A DNA stretch of 64,000 bases, taken from assembly GCF_018437225.1 (NCBI RefSeq), contig NZ_JAAMFI010000004.1:34310-98309 (forward strand). Direction: 5' to 3'. The notes below the pieces were generated by a model. It was not told where the DNA came from, ran no database searches, and worked only from the letters and a program-made list of their open reading frames with translations. The stretch's first letter is position 1; every line of letters starts with the position of its first letter. Shown here one piece after another: positions 26,145-36,359 of the stretch. The position numbers and the translations under genes are program-made. Source of the DNA: Fructobacillus papyriferae. GTDB taxonomy: Bacteria > Bacillota > Bacilli > Lactobacillales > Lactobacillaceae.

Positions 26145-26834
26145 TTAGGTTGTTTTTTTGACCAGCGTTTGAATCGGGTCGGTTCCGATGATGACCTTGT
26201 CACAGATATCAAGGAAAAGTCCGTGTTCGACAACGCCGGTGATTGCCTTCAGGGTTTTCGCTAAGGCTTTTTTGTCATCGACCTGATCGATTCGCACATC
26301 GATAATGTTGTGGCCGGAATCCGTCTTGGCCCGTTCACTTTCGTTTTTCATGCGGAACTTGGGCCGCAAATTGAGCTCAGCTAGGGTGAGGTAAACTTGT
26401 TGCGCCCCAAATTCGATGACTTCAACTGGTAGGGGAAAGGTGCCAAGAAGATCGTGTGCTTTGCTTTGATCGACCACCCAGACGTTTTTCTTGGAGCGTA
26501 GGGCCACCACTTTTTCGTAGAGTAGCGCCGCCCCGCCTCCTTTGATCCCGTTGAGCTCGGGATCGACTTCATCAGCGCCATCGATGGTGACGTCAATAGC
26601 CGACACCTCGTCGATGTCTTTAACCGTCAAACCAAGTGACTGGGCTAGTTCGGCTGAGCGCTTGGAGGTGGCGACTCCTGTAATCTGCCAGTTTTGATCG
26701 TTGACCTTTGCAGCCAGGGCTTCGATGAAGACGGCGGCGGTGCTTCCAGTACCAAGACCAACGACCATACCGTCTTGAACTTCTTCAAGCGCTTTAAGTG
26801 CGGCGCGTGCTTTTTCTTCTTTTTGATGAGACAT
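26145..26834 (-). CDS. rpiA: Ribose-5-phosphate isomerase A
   Basis: 229-residue isomerase interconverting ribose-5-phosphate and ribulose-5-phosphate. VVGLGTGSTAAVFIEALA is the phosphate-binding loop; DVTIDGADEVDPELNGIKGGGAAL carries the catalytic Asp and Glu; KKNVWVVDQSK and GVVEHGLFLDICDKVIIG complete the fold. It begins 9 nt after rbsK, so ribokinase product can pass straight to it: a salvage route from ribose to the pentose-phosphate/phosphoketolase pathway. Confidence 0.96.
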   Translation of the reverse strand: MSHQKEEKARAALKALEEVQDGMVVGLGTGSTAAVFIEALAAKVNDQNWQITGVATSKRSAELAQSLGLTVKDIDEVSAIDVTIDGADEVDPELNGIKGGGAALLYEKVVALRSKKNVWVVDQSKAHDLLGTFPLPVEVIEFGAQQVYLTLAELNLRPKFRMKNESERAKTDSGHNIIDVRIDQVDDKKALAKTLKAITGVVEHGLFLDICDKVIIGTDPIQTLVKKTT

Positions 26835-26843
26835 GCAGACCTC

Positions 26844-27779
26844 CTAATTCATCGCCATTGGTGCGAGCTTTAAAGCGATCTCTTCTTGCGTCGGAATGGC
26901 GGGGATGGCGCCTGGTCGAGAAACGGCGATGGCAGAGGCAGCCGAAGCTTTCTGCAAAGCGCGCTCGATGTTGCTAAAGTCCGCATCCAAGGTCGTGGCG
27001 ATGGTGCCGATAAAGGTGTCACCGGCAGCAGTCGTGTCGTTGACCTCCACTTCGAAATTGTGCACGGGGCCGACGTGCTGACCAACGGCAAAAAAGGCGC
27101 CAGCTTCTCCGAGGGTAATGACTAACTGTTGGATTCCTAGTTGCTCTTGGTAAAGCGGGAGGCGATCCTTTAGTGTCTTGTAATCGGTTACTGCCGGCAA
27201 GTGGAGGAGGGAAGCCGCCTCGCTTTCATTTGGCACTAGGAGATCCGTGTTTTGCAAGATGGCGGATTCGATTCGATCAGTGACCGGCGCTGGGTTTAAA
27301 ATCGTCATGGCACCAGCTTCTTTAGCAATTTCAAAGCCTTTTTTGATGACTGGTCGTGGCACCTCGAGTTGGGCAACGACGACGTCGGCTTTTTTGATAA
27401 TGTCTCGGGCTTTTTCAACATCGTCTGCGGTCAAAAGCGCATTCGCCCCACCATGGACGAGAATCGTGTTATGCCCGTCTTCTTCTAACATGATGTAGGC
27501 GGTCCCGGTTGGCCCATCTTTTTCCTGAACGAAGCGGGTATCAATGCCTTCTTGTTCGAGCAGGTTTTTAAAGGTGCTGCCTTCTTTATCACGACCGACC
27601 GCACCGATAAAAGAAACCGCAGCACCCTGCCTTGCGGCTGCTACCGCCTGATTCGCGCCTTTTCCACCAAAGTTGCTTGACTTGTTTTGAATGGGCCTGG
27701 TCTCGCCTTCCTTTGGGAGTTGGTCAATCTTCATCAAGACGTCCACGTTTAAACTACCGATCACCACAATGTTTTTCAT
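26844..27779 (-). CDS. rbsK: Ribokinase
   Basis: 311-residue PfkB-family kinase that phosphorylates ribose. IVVIGSLNVDVLMKIDQLPKEGET and NFGGKGANQAVAAARQGA form the sugar-binding N-terminus; the C-terminal signature NDTTAAGDTFIGTIA holds the catalytic Asp. Operon with rpiA. The divergent neighbour is a nucleoside transporter, so its ribose probably comes from nucleosides. Confidence 0.95.
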   Translation of the reverse strand: MKNIVVIGSLNVDVLMKIDQLPKEGETRPIQNKSSNFGGKGANQAVAAARQGAAVSFIGAVGRDKEGSTFKNLLEQEGIDTRFVQEKDGPTGTAYIMLEEDGHNTILVHGGANALLTADDVEKARDIIKKADVVVAQLEVPRPVIKKGFEIAKEAGAMTILNPAPVTDRIESAILQNTDLLVPNESEAASLLHLPAVTDYKTLKDRLPLYQEQLGIQQLVITLGEAGAFFAVGQHVGPVHNFEVEVNDTTAAGDTFIGTIATTLDADFSNIERALQKASAASAIAVSRPGAIPAIPTQEEIALKLAPMAMN

Positions 27780-28033
27780 TGTAAGCTCCTCCTGGGTTTT
27801 CTTTTAGTTTAGGGAGGGGGAGCCCGCTTTTCATAGCCTTTTGGCAAAGGAGGTTGGTTTTTCGCCCAGACTGACTGAAAATTAGTAAAATACTCGTTTT
27901 TCCTTGACTTCTTTGCTTCACTACAAGTAACGAAGGTCGTTTTCTTTTTTGAGCAGAAGGAAACTCGGAAATGGCTTTCGCCAAAACAGTTCAAACAACG
28001 TGCGAACCAATACGAAAAAAGGATGGAAGAACC

Positions 28034-29257
28034 ATGTTAATCGTTGTTAATCTCATGAGTATCGCTGTTTTTATTTTGCTGGCCTACGCCTTATCGAATG
28101 ACCGAAAGCAGATCCGGTGGCGGTCGGTCTTCACCGTTTTAGGCCTCGAGTTCTTTTTGGCCTGGTTTTTTACGCAGTTTGCCGCTGGTCGAACCGTCGT
28201 CTTAGGGGCAGCCAATCTCTTTAACTGGTTGGTGTCGGCCTCGGTCAAGGGGATCGCTTTTGCCTTTCCGGAGTGGCTGACGTCAAACGATGGCGGGCCG
28301 AACTTTGTGACGGCGGCCTTACTGCCGATGCTCTTAGTGGTGCCGCTTTTTGACATTTTGACTTACGTTGGCTTTTTACCCTGGCTGATCAAATGGGCGG
28401 GGTTGGGCCTATCGAAGCTCACCGGGCAACCCAAGTTCGAAGCGTTCTTTTCAATCGAAATGATGTTTCTTGGCAATACGGACGTTTTGGCCGTTTCGAA
28501 GCGGCAGCTGCAGGTAATGTCTGCCCGAAGAAACATGACCTTGGCCCTGATGTCGATGTCTTGCGTGTCGGCGGCCATCATCGGGTCGTACACGCAGATG
28601 GTGCCTGGACAATACGTTTTGGCTGCCATTCCTTTGAATATCTTGGGGGCCATTGCGGTTTCGGCCATTTTGAATCCAACCCGGATTTCAAAAGAAGAAG
28701 ACATCGTCGTCCAAGTGGGGGAAGAAAAAGAAAAGCGCGAGCCCTTCTTTTCCTTTTTAAGTGGCTCCATCTTGTCTGCTGGGAAACTGGTGTTGATGAT
28801 CGCGGCAACGGTGATTGCCTTTGTCTCCCTTGGCGAGCTAATGAATCAGCTGCTTGGGATTTTGGGCCTGTCTTTTTTGACTCTTGAAAACATCTTTGGC
28901 GTTATCATGTTCCCCTTTGCCTGGCTTTTGGGCTTTTCCGTATCAGACGCCTTCCACTTGGCCCAGTACATGGGAACGAAGTTGGTCACCAATGAATTTG
29001 TGGTCATGGGTGAGATTTCAAAGGATATGCTGGCCCAAAAAGGGCTCTTTGCAAACGCGCATGCCCGGATTGTCTTGACTGTCTTTTTGACTTCCTTTGC
29101 TAATTTCGGAACAATCGGAATGATCATTGCCTGTTTTAAGGGTTTGGTGAGTCAAGCTAAAAACGACTACATTGCCAGTCGGGTGCCTCAGATGCTGCTC
29201 TCGGGTGTTTTGGTGTCGCTTTTATCGTCTGCCATGGCCGGGCTTTTTGTCTGGTAG
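28034..29257 (+). CDS. nupC: Concentrative nucleoside transporter (NupC/CNT family)
   Basis: 407-residue proton- or sodium-coupled nucleoside importer with about ten hydrophobic segments. AFFSIEMMFLGNTDVLAVSKRQL and the C-terminal TSFANFGTIGMIIACFKGL are CNT core motifs near the nucleoside-binding site. I chose ATG 28034 (GGATGGAAGAACC upstream), giving an N-terminus MLIVVNLMSIAVFILLAYAL usual for CNT; an in-frame ATG at 27971 adds a charged, unlikely extension. Divergent from rbsK-rpiA. Confidence 0.92.
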   Translation: MLIVVNLMSIAVFILLAYALSNDRKQIRWRSVFTVLGLEFFLAWFFTQFAAGRTVVLGAANLFNWLVSASVKGIAFAFPEWLTSNDGGPNFVTAALLPMLLVVPLFDILTYVGFLPWLIKWAGLGLSKLTGQPKFEAFFSIEMMFLGNTDVLAVSKRQLQVMSARRNMTLALMSMSCVSAAIIGSYTQMVPGQYVLAAIPLNILGAIAVSAILNPTRISKEEDIVVQVGEEKEKREPFFSFLSGSILSAGKLVLMIAATVIAFVSLGELMNQLLGILGLSFLTLENIFGVIMFPFAWLLGFSVSDAFHLAQYMGTKLVTNEFVVMGEISKDMLAQKGLFANAHARIVLTVFLTSFANFGTIGMIIACFKGLVSQAKNDYIASRVPQMLLSGVLVSLLSSAMAGLFVW

Positions 29258-29262
29258 CATGC

Positions 29263-29306
29263 AAAAAAGATTCCCCTGGCTCGATGTAGTCAGGGGAATC
29301 TTTTTT
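29263..29306. terminator. Bidirectional terminator
   Basis: AAAAAAGATTCCCCTG / CAGGGGAATCTTTTTT stem between convergent nupC and the CBS-domain gene. Confidence 0.93.
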
Positions 29307-29310
29307 GGTT

Positions 29311-29961
29311 TTACATAAATTCTGCGAGGTCTTCTTGTGCGACAACGTAGTATCGCTTTCGCTCGAGCTTGGTGATGATTTTTCGAAGCACGGGGGAATC
29401 AGCGGTTAAGGGCAGGGTGAAGAGCACGGCCAAGGGACCTTGGTTTTGGACTTGAAGGGACAGAACCGATTCAATGTTCGTGTAACGGGTGATAATTCGA
29501 GCCATCCGTGATAGGTCGCCCCGGCGCTCGCGATCTTTGACCGCGATGGCCACGCCACCTTTGGCAAGGGACCAGGATTTGGACAAGAGGTCCATCAAGG
29601 CCGCATGCGTCAGAATCCCGACAAAGTGGTGGCCTTCGTCAACCACGGCGATATAGGGTAAGTCGCGAATGGCAAAGAAAAGTTGGTAAAAGTCGGCCTG
29701 CGTCGAGATGAACTTCGTTGAGTTGCGCATGATGGTGGTCGCCTTTTGGCTGAGATCACCACCGGCTGCCACGCATTCATAGACGTGTTGGCGGTAAATG
29801 TTTCCACGAAAGAGGTGGCCCGTTTGGTCGAGAATCGGGATGGTGCGCAGGTGCTTGCCCTCTTTTGCATGCTCGAAGATGTCGTAAGCATCTTTTATAG
29901 TCGAATCTTCGGTAATGGTCAACAAATCTTGTTTTTTAATAATGAGCGATTTTGGGAACAT
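29311..29961 (-). CDS. CBS domain protein (CbpB/YkuL-like)
   Basis: 216 residues with two CBS motifs: IKDAYDIFEHAKEGKHLRTIPILDQ (about 22-60) and DFYQLFFAIRDLPYIAVVDEGHHFVGILTHAALMDLL (about 90-125). A C-terminal ACT-like half follows with AIAVKDRERRGDLSRMARII. Firmicute proteins of this build bind nucleotides such as c-di-AMP; that ligand is inference here. Single gene, convergent with nupC. Confidence 0.8.
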   Translation of the reverse strand: MFPKSLIIKKQDLLTITEDSTIKDAYDIFEHAKEGKHLRTIPILDQTGHLFRGNIYRQHVYECVAAGGDLSQKATTIMRNSTKFISTQADFYQLFFAIRDLPYIAVVDEGHHFVGILTHAALMDLLSKSWSLAKGGVAIAVKDRERRGDLSRMARIITRYTNIESVLSLQVQNQGPLAVLFTLPLTADSPVLRKIITKLERKRYYVVAQEDLAEFM

Positions 29962-30072
29962 GAAAAACCTCTAATCATCTTGTTCTTTCCTATATCCTAG
30001 CATACTTTTGGCTAAAAACCTCTCCTTTCCATGTTAAGATTAAAGTACAAGACATTTTGGAGGGAAAAATCC

Positions 30073-30639
30073 ATGAAATTCATCTTTGGTTTAGGAAATA
30101 TCGGCAAGCAATATGATCAGACACGCCACAACATTGGCTTTATGGCCCTGGATCACTTTGCGCAAAGCCAAGGTGTCGATTTTGTGCCCACCAAGCTCTT
30201 TGCGACCGCTGCCAAATTGATGGTGGACGGTGAAACGGTTTGGTTGGTGAAGCCAACTACCTACATGAACGATTCCGGTCAATCCGTCCGGGCATTCCTA
30301 GACTTTTATGGCGGGGATGTCTCCGATATTTTGATTTTGCATGATGATTTAGATTCCGACTTTGGTAAGTTACGCTTTCGCGGCAAGGGCTCGGCTGGCG
30401 GCCACAATGGATTGAAATCCATTATTGCCCACACCGGGAGCCAAAATTTCTTGCGTTTAAAATTTGGTATTGCCCATCCCGAACACACCCATGAAGCGGT
30501 GATTAAGTACGTTTTGGGTAAGTTTTCAAAGGATGACTTGGCCATTTGGGATGAAAAATTCGAAAAGACCGATCAGGCCTTGTTGGACTGGATCAAAGGA
30601 GCGGATCAAGCGGCTTTGAGCAACCGCTATAACGGATAG
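30073..30639 (+). CDS. pth: Peptidyl-tRNA hydrolase
   Basis: 188-residue esterase that frees tRNA from prematurely released peptidyl-tRNA. FIFGLGNIGKQYDQTRHNIGF contains the catalytic His; KPTTYMNDSGQSV and HDDLDSDFGKLRFR..GSAGGHNGLKSI are family signatures. Start at ATG 30073 after GGAGGG; further upstream the frame has no site. It lies 2 nt before mfd, opening the conserved pth-mfd-rqcP-divIC-tilS-hpt-ftsH block. Confidence 0.97.
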   Translation: MKFIFGLGNIGKQYDQTRHNIGFMALDHFAQSQGVDFVPTKLFATAAKLMVDGETVWLVKPTTYMNDSGQSVRAFLDFYGGDVSDILILHDDLDSDFGKLRFRGKGSAGGHNGLKSIIAHTGSQNFLRLKFGIAHPEHTHEAVIKYVLGKFSKDDLAIWDEKFEKTDQALLDWIKGADQAALSNRYNG

Positions 30640-30641
30640 TC

Positions 30642-33600
30642 ATGGACTTAACGGATTACTTACAAAAAGAAAAAAGTTTCAAGGCGTTGGCCGAACAAGA
30701 AAAGCAAAAGCAAAAACAGCTGCTCTTGGGCTTGAATGGTTCAGCCAAAGCAGCAGGGATCGCCACCCTCTATCAAAACAAGGCGCGCCCGATCTTAGTG
30801 TTAACGGATACGGTGGCCCATGTTGAAGAATTGGTCCAGGATTTGACGGATCTTTTGGGCCAAGCGGCCGTTTATCGCTTCGTGGCCGAAGAGGCGGTCG
30901 CAACGGAACTAGCGATCTCATCGAATAACCACGTTGCCGACCGGGTAGCTGCACTGACTGCATTGGCTGAAGGCCAAAACGGGGTCTTTGTCACGAATTC
31001 GGCGGCCTTTTGTCGTTATGAGCCAAAACCCATGGCGATCCAATCAGCTTGTTTGGATTTGCAAGTTGGGCAACAGTATGACTTTGCCGGCTTGAAAAGT
31101 CGGTTAGTTACCTTGGGTTACGTGAACGCGCCACAAGTGGAACAAATTGGCCAATTTGCCACGCGGGGCTCGATTATTGATTTGTATCCCGCTGACCGTG
31201 AGGAACCGCTTCGGTTAGACTTCTTTGATGATGAATTGGATGCGATGAAGTCGTTTGATCCAGTGACTCAAAAGTCTACTGGCGAACTGACAAGTGCCCG
31301 GGTCCTGCCTGCTTCTGACCTGGTGATGGATGATGACACCTACGAAAAAGGGAAAGAGGCGCTAGAGGCAGCATTTTCGACTTACCGAAAAGAAGCCGAG
31401 GGTGTGGAAAAAAAGCACATTACCGAAGGGTTTTCCAAAACCCAAAGGGCCCTGGAAGAAGGGCGTCGAGACGAGGCAATTTTGCCTTACCTTGGGTATT
31501 TTTACGATGAAAAAGCGACCATCCAAGATTATTTGCCAGACGATGCGTTGGTCATTGTCGATGAGTATGCCCGTTTGCAGGAATCGCTTCTCACGCAAAG
31601 CGGCTTAGACCAAGACTGGTTCGACCTGCAAGTTTCCAATCGACAGCTGATTCCCCCCTTGGCTTTGCGCGCTGACTTGAGTGAGCGCTTGTCCGTCTTA
31701 GGAAAAGCCCAAACCTATTTTTCGAACTTGAAACGTGGCTTGAACCAGCTGACTTTTGATCATTTGCTTGAATGGACCTCGCGCCCAGCTAAGCAATACT
31801 TCGGGCAACTCGATGCGCTTTTTCCGGACTTGACCTTTGCCAAAGAACGGGGCTTAACCTGGGTCCTCTTGGTTGGTTCCAAAAGTCAGGCTGAGCGTTT
31901 GGTTGAGTCACTTGATTCAAGAGACATTCAGGTGCCAATTCATCAAAAAGTGGCTCAGAACCAGGTTCAAGTGGTGATTGGAAACTTGTCAGCCGGCTTT
32001 GAATGGCCGATGGCTCACTTGACGGTTCTAACGGAAAAGGAGCTCTTTGCAAAGGCCAGAAAACCAGTGGCGCGCAAGCAAAAGAAGCTACAAAACGCCG
32101 AGCGGCTGAAATCGTATAATGAACTTGAAGTTGGCGATTACGTTGTCCACCTCAATCACGGAATCGGACAATACCAAGGGCTCGAATCCTTGGAGGCAAA
32201 CGGTGGCAAGCAAGACTATCTAGTGATTGCCTATCAGAAGAACGCCAAGATCTTCTTACCCGTTACCCAGTTGAATTTAATTCAAAAATACATTGGTGGT
32301 TCGGATGCCGGCAAGAAACCAAAGATCAACAAGCTGGGTGGCAGCGAGTGGCAGAAAACCAAAAAGCAAGTTCAAGAAAAGATCGATGATATCGCAGACG
32401 ATCTCTTGGCCCTCTACGCTGAGCGGGAGGCTAAGCAGGGCTTTGCCTTTCCAAAAGATGATCAGGCACAGCTGAAGTTTGACACTGGCTTTCCATATCC
32501 AGAAACGCCCGATCAGATCCGTTCAATTGAAGAAATTAAGGTCGACATGCAAAAGAAGCGGCCCATGGACCGCTTGTTAGTTGGCGATGTTGGCTTTGGA
32601 AAGACCGAAGTCGCCTTAAGGGCCGTCTTTAAAGCGGCCCATGCGGGCAAGCAGGTCGCTTTGCTTGCGCCAACCACCATTTTGGTTCAGCAGCATTACG
32701 AGACGTTGGTGGAACGTTTTGCTGATTTTCCAGAAATTCGGATTGGTCATTTATCTCGATTCCAGACGAGTGCGGAGAATAAGCACACGATCGAGGCGCT
32801 TGAAAATCACGAATTGGATATCGTGGTCGGCACGCACCGTTTGCTATCAAAAGACGTGGCCTTTTCGGACCTTGGCTTGTTAGTCATTGATGAAGAGCAG
32901 CGCTTTGGTGTCAAACACAAGGAGCGCTTGAAACAACTGCGAAGCAATATCGATGTATTGACTTTGACAGCCACGCCCATTCCACGAACGTTGAACATGG
33001 CCATGGTTGGCGCCCGGGATCTGTCTGTCATTGAGACGCCGCCACTCAACCGTTTTCCAATCCAGACTTACGTGGTCGAACTCGATTGGACCTTGGTTCG
33101 AGACGTCATTCAAAAAGAGCTTTCCAGAAACGGTCAGGTTTTCTATTTGCATAACCGGGTGGCTGATTTGGACCGAATTCGCTCGCAAATCGAAGACGTG
33201 GTGCCCGACGCTCGGGTGGCCGTCATTCACGGGCAAATGTCTGAGATCCAACTGGAAGCCATTCTCTATGATTTCTTGAATGGGGAATACGATGTATTGG
33301 TCACGACAACCATTATTGAAACCGGTGTTGACATTCCAAACGCCAACACGTTGATTGTTGATAATGCCGATCACATGGGCTTGTCCCAGCTTTACCAGTT
33401 GCGCGGTCGTGTGGGCCGTTCGGCACGACTGGCCTATGCTTACTTCACCTATCCCTTTACCAGGACGCCTTCTGAAGAAGGCGAAAAGCGGCTAGAAGCC
33501 ATTCGGGACTTTACCGAACTGGGTTCTGGATTTAAGATTGCCATGCGTGATTTGTCGCTTCGTGGCGCCGGGGATTTGCTTGGTAAGCAGCAGCACGGCT

Positions 33601-34184
33601 TCATTGATTCGGTCGGTTATGATCTCTACACACAGATGCTAAAGGATGCTGTGGCCAAAAAGCAGGGGGATCAGCCAGTCGAAGAAACCCAAAAAACCGA
33701 TGCCGAATTAGTGCTTGGGGTCTTGGCCTTTTTGCCAGACGACTATGTAGCTGACAACGCGCAGAAGGTTTCCTTATATCAGCAAATCAAAAAAGCTCAA
33801 TCCGATGAGGATTTTGATCAAGTCGAAGATGACTTGACCGACCGCTTTGGCGAATTGCCAGATGAGGCGGCCCGTTTAATTTTGGTTTCTCGTTTAAAAA
33901 ATGTCGCGGATTTGGCGCAAGCCACGCAGATTCGACGACAAAAAGACAAGGTCGCGATCCGTTTTGATGAAGCCATGTCAAAGCAATTGGCGGGCGAGAC
34001 GATCTTTATGGCCTTAAAAGACGTCCCTTACAAGGCGGTGGTCGATGGCAAGTCAAAACAACTGGCCGTTACCTTAACCATTAATTTAAAGCAGGAATCG
34101 GCTTACTGGCTAAATGCCGTGAAGGACTTTTTGGCCGAAGTGCTTCGTTTGACAGAAGAAAAGGATGAGACAAATGCGGATTGA
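30642..34184 (+). CDS. mfd: Transcription-repair coupling factor
   Basis: 1180-residue translocase that removes stalled RNA polymerase at DNA lesions and recruits UvrA. A UvrB-like N-terminal part is followed by the RNA-polymerase-interacting domain ([17 protein letters not shown], about 495-512). The motor has Walker [10 protein letters not shown] (about 647) and DEEQRFG (about 748), then [28 protein letters not shown] and the [16 protein letters not shown] motif. The C-terminal TRCF domain is present. Its end overlaps the rqcP start by 11 nt. Confidence 0.97.
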   Translation: MDLTDYLQKEKSFKALAEQEKQKQKQLLLGLNGSAKAAGIATLYQNKARPILVLTDTVAHVEELVQDLTDLLGQAAVYRFVAEEAVATELAISSNNHVADRVAALTALAEGQNGVFVTNSAAFCRYEPKPMAIQSACLDLQVGQQYDFAGLKSRLVTLGYVNAPQVEQIGQFATRGSIIDLYPADREEPLRLDFFDDELDAMKSFDPVTQKSTGELTSARVLPASDLVMDDDTYEKGKEALEAAFSTYRKEAEGVEKKHITEGFSKTQRALEEGRRDEAILPYLGYFYDEKATIQDYLPDDALVIVDEYARLQESLLTQSGLDQDWFDLQVSNRQLIPPLALRADLSERLSVLGKAQTYFSNLKRGLNQLTFDHLLEWTSRPAKQYFGQLDALFPDLTFAKERGLTWVLLVGSKSQAERLVESLDSRDIQVPIHQKVAQNQVQVVIGNLSAGFEWPMAHLTVLTEKELFAKARKPVARKQKKLQNAERLKSYNELEVGDYVVHLNHGIGQYQGLESLEANGGKQDYLVIAYQKNAKIFLPVTQLNLIQKYIGGSDAGKKPKINKLGGSEWQKTKKQVQEKIDDIADDLLALYAEREAKQGFAFPKDDQAQLKFDTGFPYPETPDQIRSIEEIKVDMQKKRPMDRLLVGDVGFGKTEVALRAVFKAAHAGKQVALLAPTTILVQQHYETLVERFADFPEIRIGHLSRFQTSAENKHTIEALENHELDIVVGTHRLLSKDVAFSDLGLLVIDEEQRFGVKHKERLKQLRSNIDVLTLTATPIPRTLNMAMVGARDLSVIETPPLNRFPIQTYVVELDWTLVRDVIQKELSRNGQVFYLHNRVADLDRIRSQIEDVVPDARVAVIHGQMSEIQLEAILYDFLNGEYDVLVTTTIIETGVDIPNANTLIVDNADHMGLSQLYQLRGRVGRSARLAYAYFTYPFTRTPSEEGEKRLEAIRDFTELGSGFKIAMRDLSLRGAGDLLGKQQHGFIDSVGYDLYTQMLKDAVAKKQGDQPVEETQKTDAELVLGVLAFLPDDYVADNAQKVSLYQQIKKAQSDEDFDQVEDDLTDRFGELPDEAARLILVSRLKNVADLAQATQIRRQKDKVAIRFDEAMSKQLAGETIFMALKDVPYKAVVDGKSKQLAVTLTINLKQESAYWLNAVKDFLAEVLRLTEEKDETNAD

Positions 34185-34449
34185 TAAGTTTTTAAAACTC
34201 TCACGAATTATTAAGCGCCGGACAGTCGCCAAGGAATTGGCCGATCAGGGGCGGATTTCCATTAATGACAAAGTCGTAAAGTCGTCTGCTAACGTGGGGA
34301 GCAATGATCAAGTCGAGATTCGCTTTGGAAACAAGGTCTCGACCTTCAAGGTCTTGAAGTTGCAAGATATCGTGAAAAAAGACGAAGCGGCTGATCTATA
34401 TGAAGTTGTTTCGGAAACATATGAAAACGATCGTGAACAAGAAAGTTAA
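34174..34449 (+). CDS. rqcP: RNA-binding S4 domain protein RqcP (YabO)
   Basis: 91-residue S4-domain protein: [26 protein letters not shown]...[12 protein letters not shown] is the classical S4 fold. Firmicute RqcP acts in ribosome-associated quality control, helping RqcH add alanine tails. I chose ATG 34174 (AAGGA about 10 nt upstream); ATG 34165 is too close to that site. Position between mfd and divIC is conserved. Confidence 0.9.
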   Translation: MRIDKFLKLSRIIKRRTVAKELADQGRISINDKVVKSSANVGSNDQVEIRFGNKVSTFKVLKLQDIVKKDEAADLYEVVSETYENDREQES

Positions 34450-34524
34450 GAAAGGGCAAAAGTTCTTTTCTTATCTTGTATGTTTCAAAGAAGTGTGTAA
34501 AAATAGGCTTAAGGAGTAGTGGCG

Positions 34525-34911
34525 ATGGCAGACAACAGTCGTTTACAACCAAATATTCGACCTTTGAACGCCCGGATTGCGCAGCAAATTCAAGCATCCG
34601 ACGCCAAGCGCGAGGCGACACGCCAACATTATGCAAGAGCCCATCGCCGGCGCAAAAAGCAGATTCTTTTTGTTGGTTTGGCGATTGCTTCGGTCTTTAT
34701 GTTGCAATTGATCTTTGGTCAGGTGCGTTTGCACGCGGCCAATAAGACGTTGACAAAGTCCGAAAATCAGCTGGCCGTGGTGCAAAAGAGTAACGACAGC
34801 TTGAAAAAAGAAGCCAAGCAATTGCAAGACGACGATTACTTGAAACAGCTCTTGCGCGATAAGTATGGCTACTCCAAGAAAAACGAAACGATTTACAACC
34901 TGCCCAACTAG
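34525..34911 (+). CDS. divIC: Septum formation initiator DivIC (FtsB-like)
   Basis: 128-residue bitopic division protein: a charged cytoplasmic N-terminus (RAHRRRKKQ), one membrane span (ILFVGLAIASVFMLQLIF, about 47-65) and an extracytoplasmic coiled coil ending in DDDYLKQLLRDKYGYSKKNETIYNLP, the DivIC/FtsB signature. ATG 34525 is 8 nt from AAGGAG; the GTG at 34519 is only 2 nt away. It forms the FtsL-DivIB-DivIC complex. Confidence 0.92.
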   Translation: MADNSRLQPNIRPLNARIAQQIQASDAKREATRQHYARAHRRRKKQILFVGLAIASVFMLQLIFGQVRLHAANKTLTKSENQLAVVQKSNDSLKKEAKQLQDDDYLKQLLRDKYGYSKKNETIYNLPN

Positions 34912-34920
34912 GCAGTGATT

Positions 34921-34948
34921 AAAAGCCACCCTGCGGGGTGGCTTTTCT
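34921..34948 (+). terminator. Terminator after divIC
   Basis: AAAAGCCACCC-TGC-GGGGTGGCTTTT hairpin; it ends 8 nt before the tilS start, so part of transcription may stop here and tilS may depend on readthrough. Confidence 0.8.
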
Positions 34949-34955
34949 AAAAGGT

Positions 34956-36359
34956 ATGGAAAAAGTAATTGGCCCGACAATTGAAAAAATCAAGCAGCAC
35001 TTTTTGACAACAAAGACTGCTTCTTATACCAAAAAAGAAGCGGCTGAAGGGCGTATCACAGTGCATCCCAAGCTGGTCGTGGCTTGCTCTGGGGGCTTGG
35101 ATTCCACGGTATTGCTGGATTCCTTAAGCCGTTATTTTCCAGAAGCGACTTTGCTAGTCGCCCATGTCAACTATCGGTTGCGCCAGGAAAGCGATGGGGA
35201 TGCGGCCTTTGTTCGGTCGCTTTGTGCTTGTCGCGGTGTTGCTTTCTTTGAAAAGGTAGTTGATTTATCTGGTGAAGAAAGCGGGGTTGAAGATAAGGCC
35301 CGAAAGATTCGTTATGATTTTTTTGAAAGCATTCGAGAAGAACAGGCAGCCGATGCCATTCTCCTTGCCCAGCACCGAGACGATCAGGTCGAAACGGTCT
35401 TGTTGCAAATGATCCGCGGTGGCTTTTATCAGCAAAAGGCGGGGATGGCATTGATTCGGGAGCATTATCTGCGCCCGTTTTTAACGCTTTCGAAGGCTGA
35501 TTTACGATACTACGCCGAAAAAAGAGGCCTTGCCTGGCGAGAGGATCGAACCAATCAGGATGCGACTTATACAGGGCGAAATCGCTTGAGGCAAGACGTT
35601 CTGCCGGCTCTTCGCACCATTAATCAGCGAGCCGATGAGCACTTACTACAAGTTGCCGACCAGCTTGAAAAAAACGACGCGTTGCTCAGGCGACTGGCCG
35701 AAAAGCATCAATTGCTTTTCGAAGCGGACTTTACAAAAGTCGACCGGGAACTCTGGCCCTTTTGTCTGCGATTACTAGCGGAATCAGCTGGCCTTTATGA
35801 AGTTGGCGATCAGCAGTTGCGCGGCATGCTGCACTTGATGGACAGCCCCCAAAAAAGCCAAGGAAAAGTCGACTTAAAACACGACTTTGTCGCCAGGCGT
35901 TCCTACCACCAAATTCGAATCAGTAAGAATGCCTTAGAAAAGAAAAAATCTGACGAGAAATTCGTTAATGACCGGCAACAGGCTGGCTCTCTTGTGTTAG
36001 AATTAGACCAATGGTATTTTTTGGACGATTTAGCCTTTCAAGTCCAGGGAAGTCCCCGGCAAAGTAGTGGTTTAAACCGATTGTTTTTGCCCGCTGACGT
36101 GGCACTTCCTTTGAGAGTGGAAAGGGCAAAGGCGGCAGATAAAATCCCCTTGAAAAAGGGACGAAAAAGTCTCCGCCGGCTTTTAATCGACGAGAAAATT
36201 CCAGCAGAAGAAAGGTCAAAAACCTATCTTCTCAAGGACCGAGAAAAGAATGTTTTGGCCGTCTTTTTGGGGCAAAAAAGCTGGTATTATACCGGCAACT
36301 GGCCCAAAGGGCGACCAAGTGGCAAGCAATGCTTAGTATGGCGAATTGAGGAAAACTAG
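34956..36359 (+). CDS. tilS: tRNA(Ile)-lysidine synthetase TilS
   Basis: 467 residues; ligates lysine to C34 of the CAU-anticodon tRNA-Ile2 so that it reads AUA. The PP-loop VVACSGGLDSTVLLDSL (about 40-56) binds ATP, and LLAQHRDDQVETVLLQMIRGG and EDRTNQDATYTGRNRLRQDVLP are TilS signatures; the C-terminal domain (RRLLIDEKIPAEERSKTYLL) is present. ATG 34956 has only AAAAGG before it. About 35 residues precede the usual KLVVACSGG start, so a later start (GTG near 35060) is possible. One-base overlap with hpt. Confidence 0.94.
   Translation: MEKVIGPTIEKIKQHFLTTKTASYTKKEAAEGRITVHPKLVVACSGGLDSTVLLDSLSRYFPEATLLVAHVNYRLRQESDGDAAFVRSLCACRGVAFFEKVVDLSGEESGVEDKARKIRYDFFESIREEQAADAILLAQHRDDQVETVLLQMIRGGFYQQKAGMALIREHYLRPFLTLSKADLRYYAEKRGLAWREDRTNQDATYTGRNRLRQDVLPALRTINQRADEHLLQVADQLEKNDALLRRLAEKHQLLFEADFTKVDRELWPFCLRLLAESAGLYEVGDQQLRGMLHLMDSPQKSQGKVDLKHDFVARRSYHQIRISKNALEKKKSDEKFVNDRQQAGSLVLELDQWYFLDDLAFQVQGSPRQSSGLNRLFLPADVALPLRVERAKAADKIPLKKGRKSLRRLLIDEKIPAEERSKTYLLKDREKNVLAVFLGQKSWYYTGNWPKGRPSGKQCLVWRIEEN

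Noticed and set aside
27780..28033. Longer nupC start at 27971
   Set aside because: Adds 21 charged residues before the usual CNT N-terminus and lacks a ribosome site; ATG 28034 is better.
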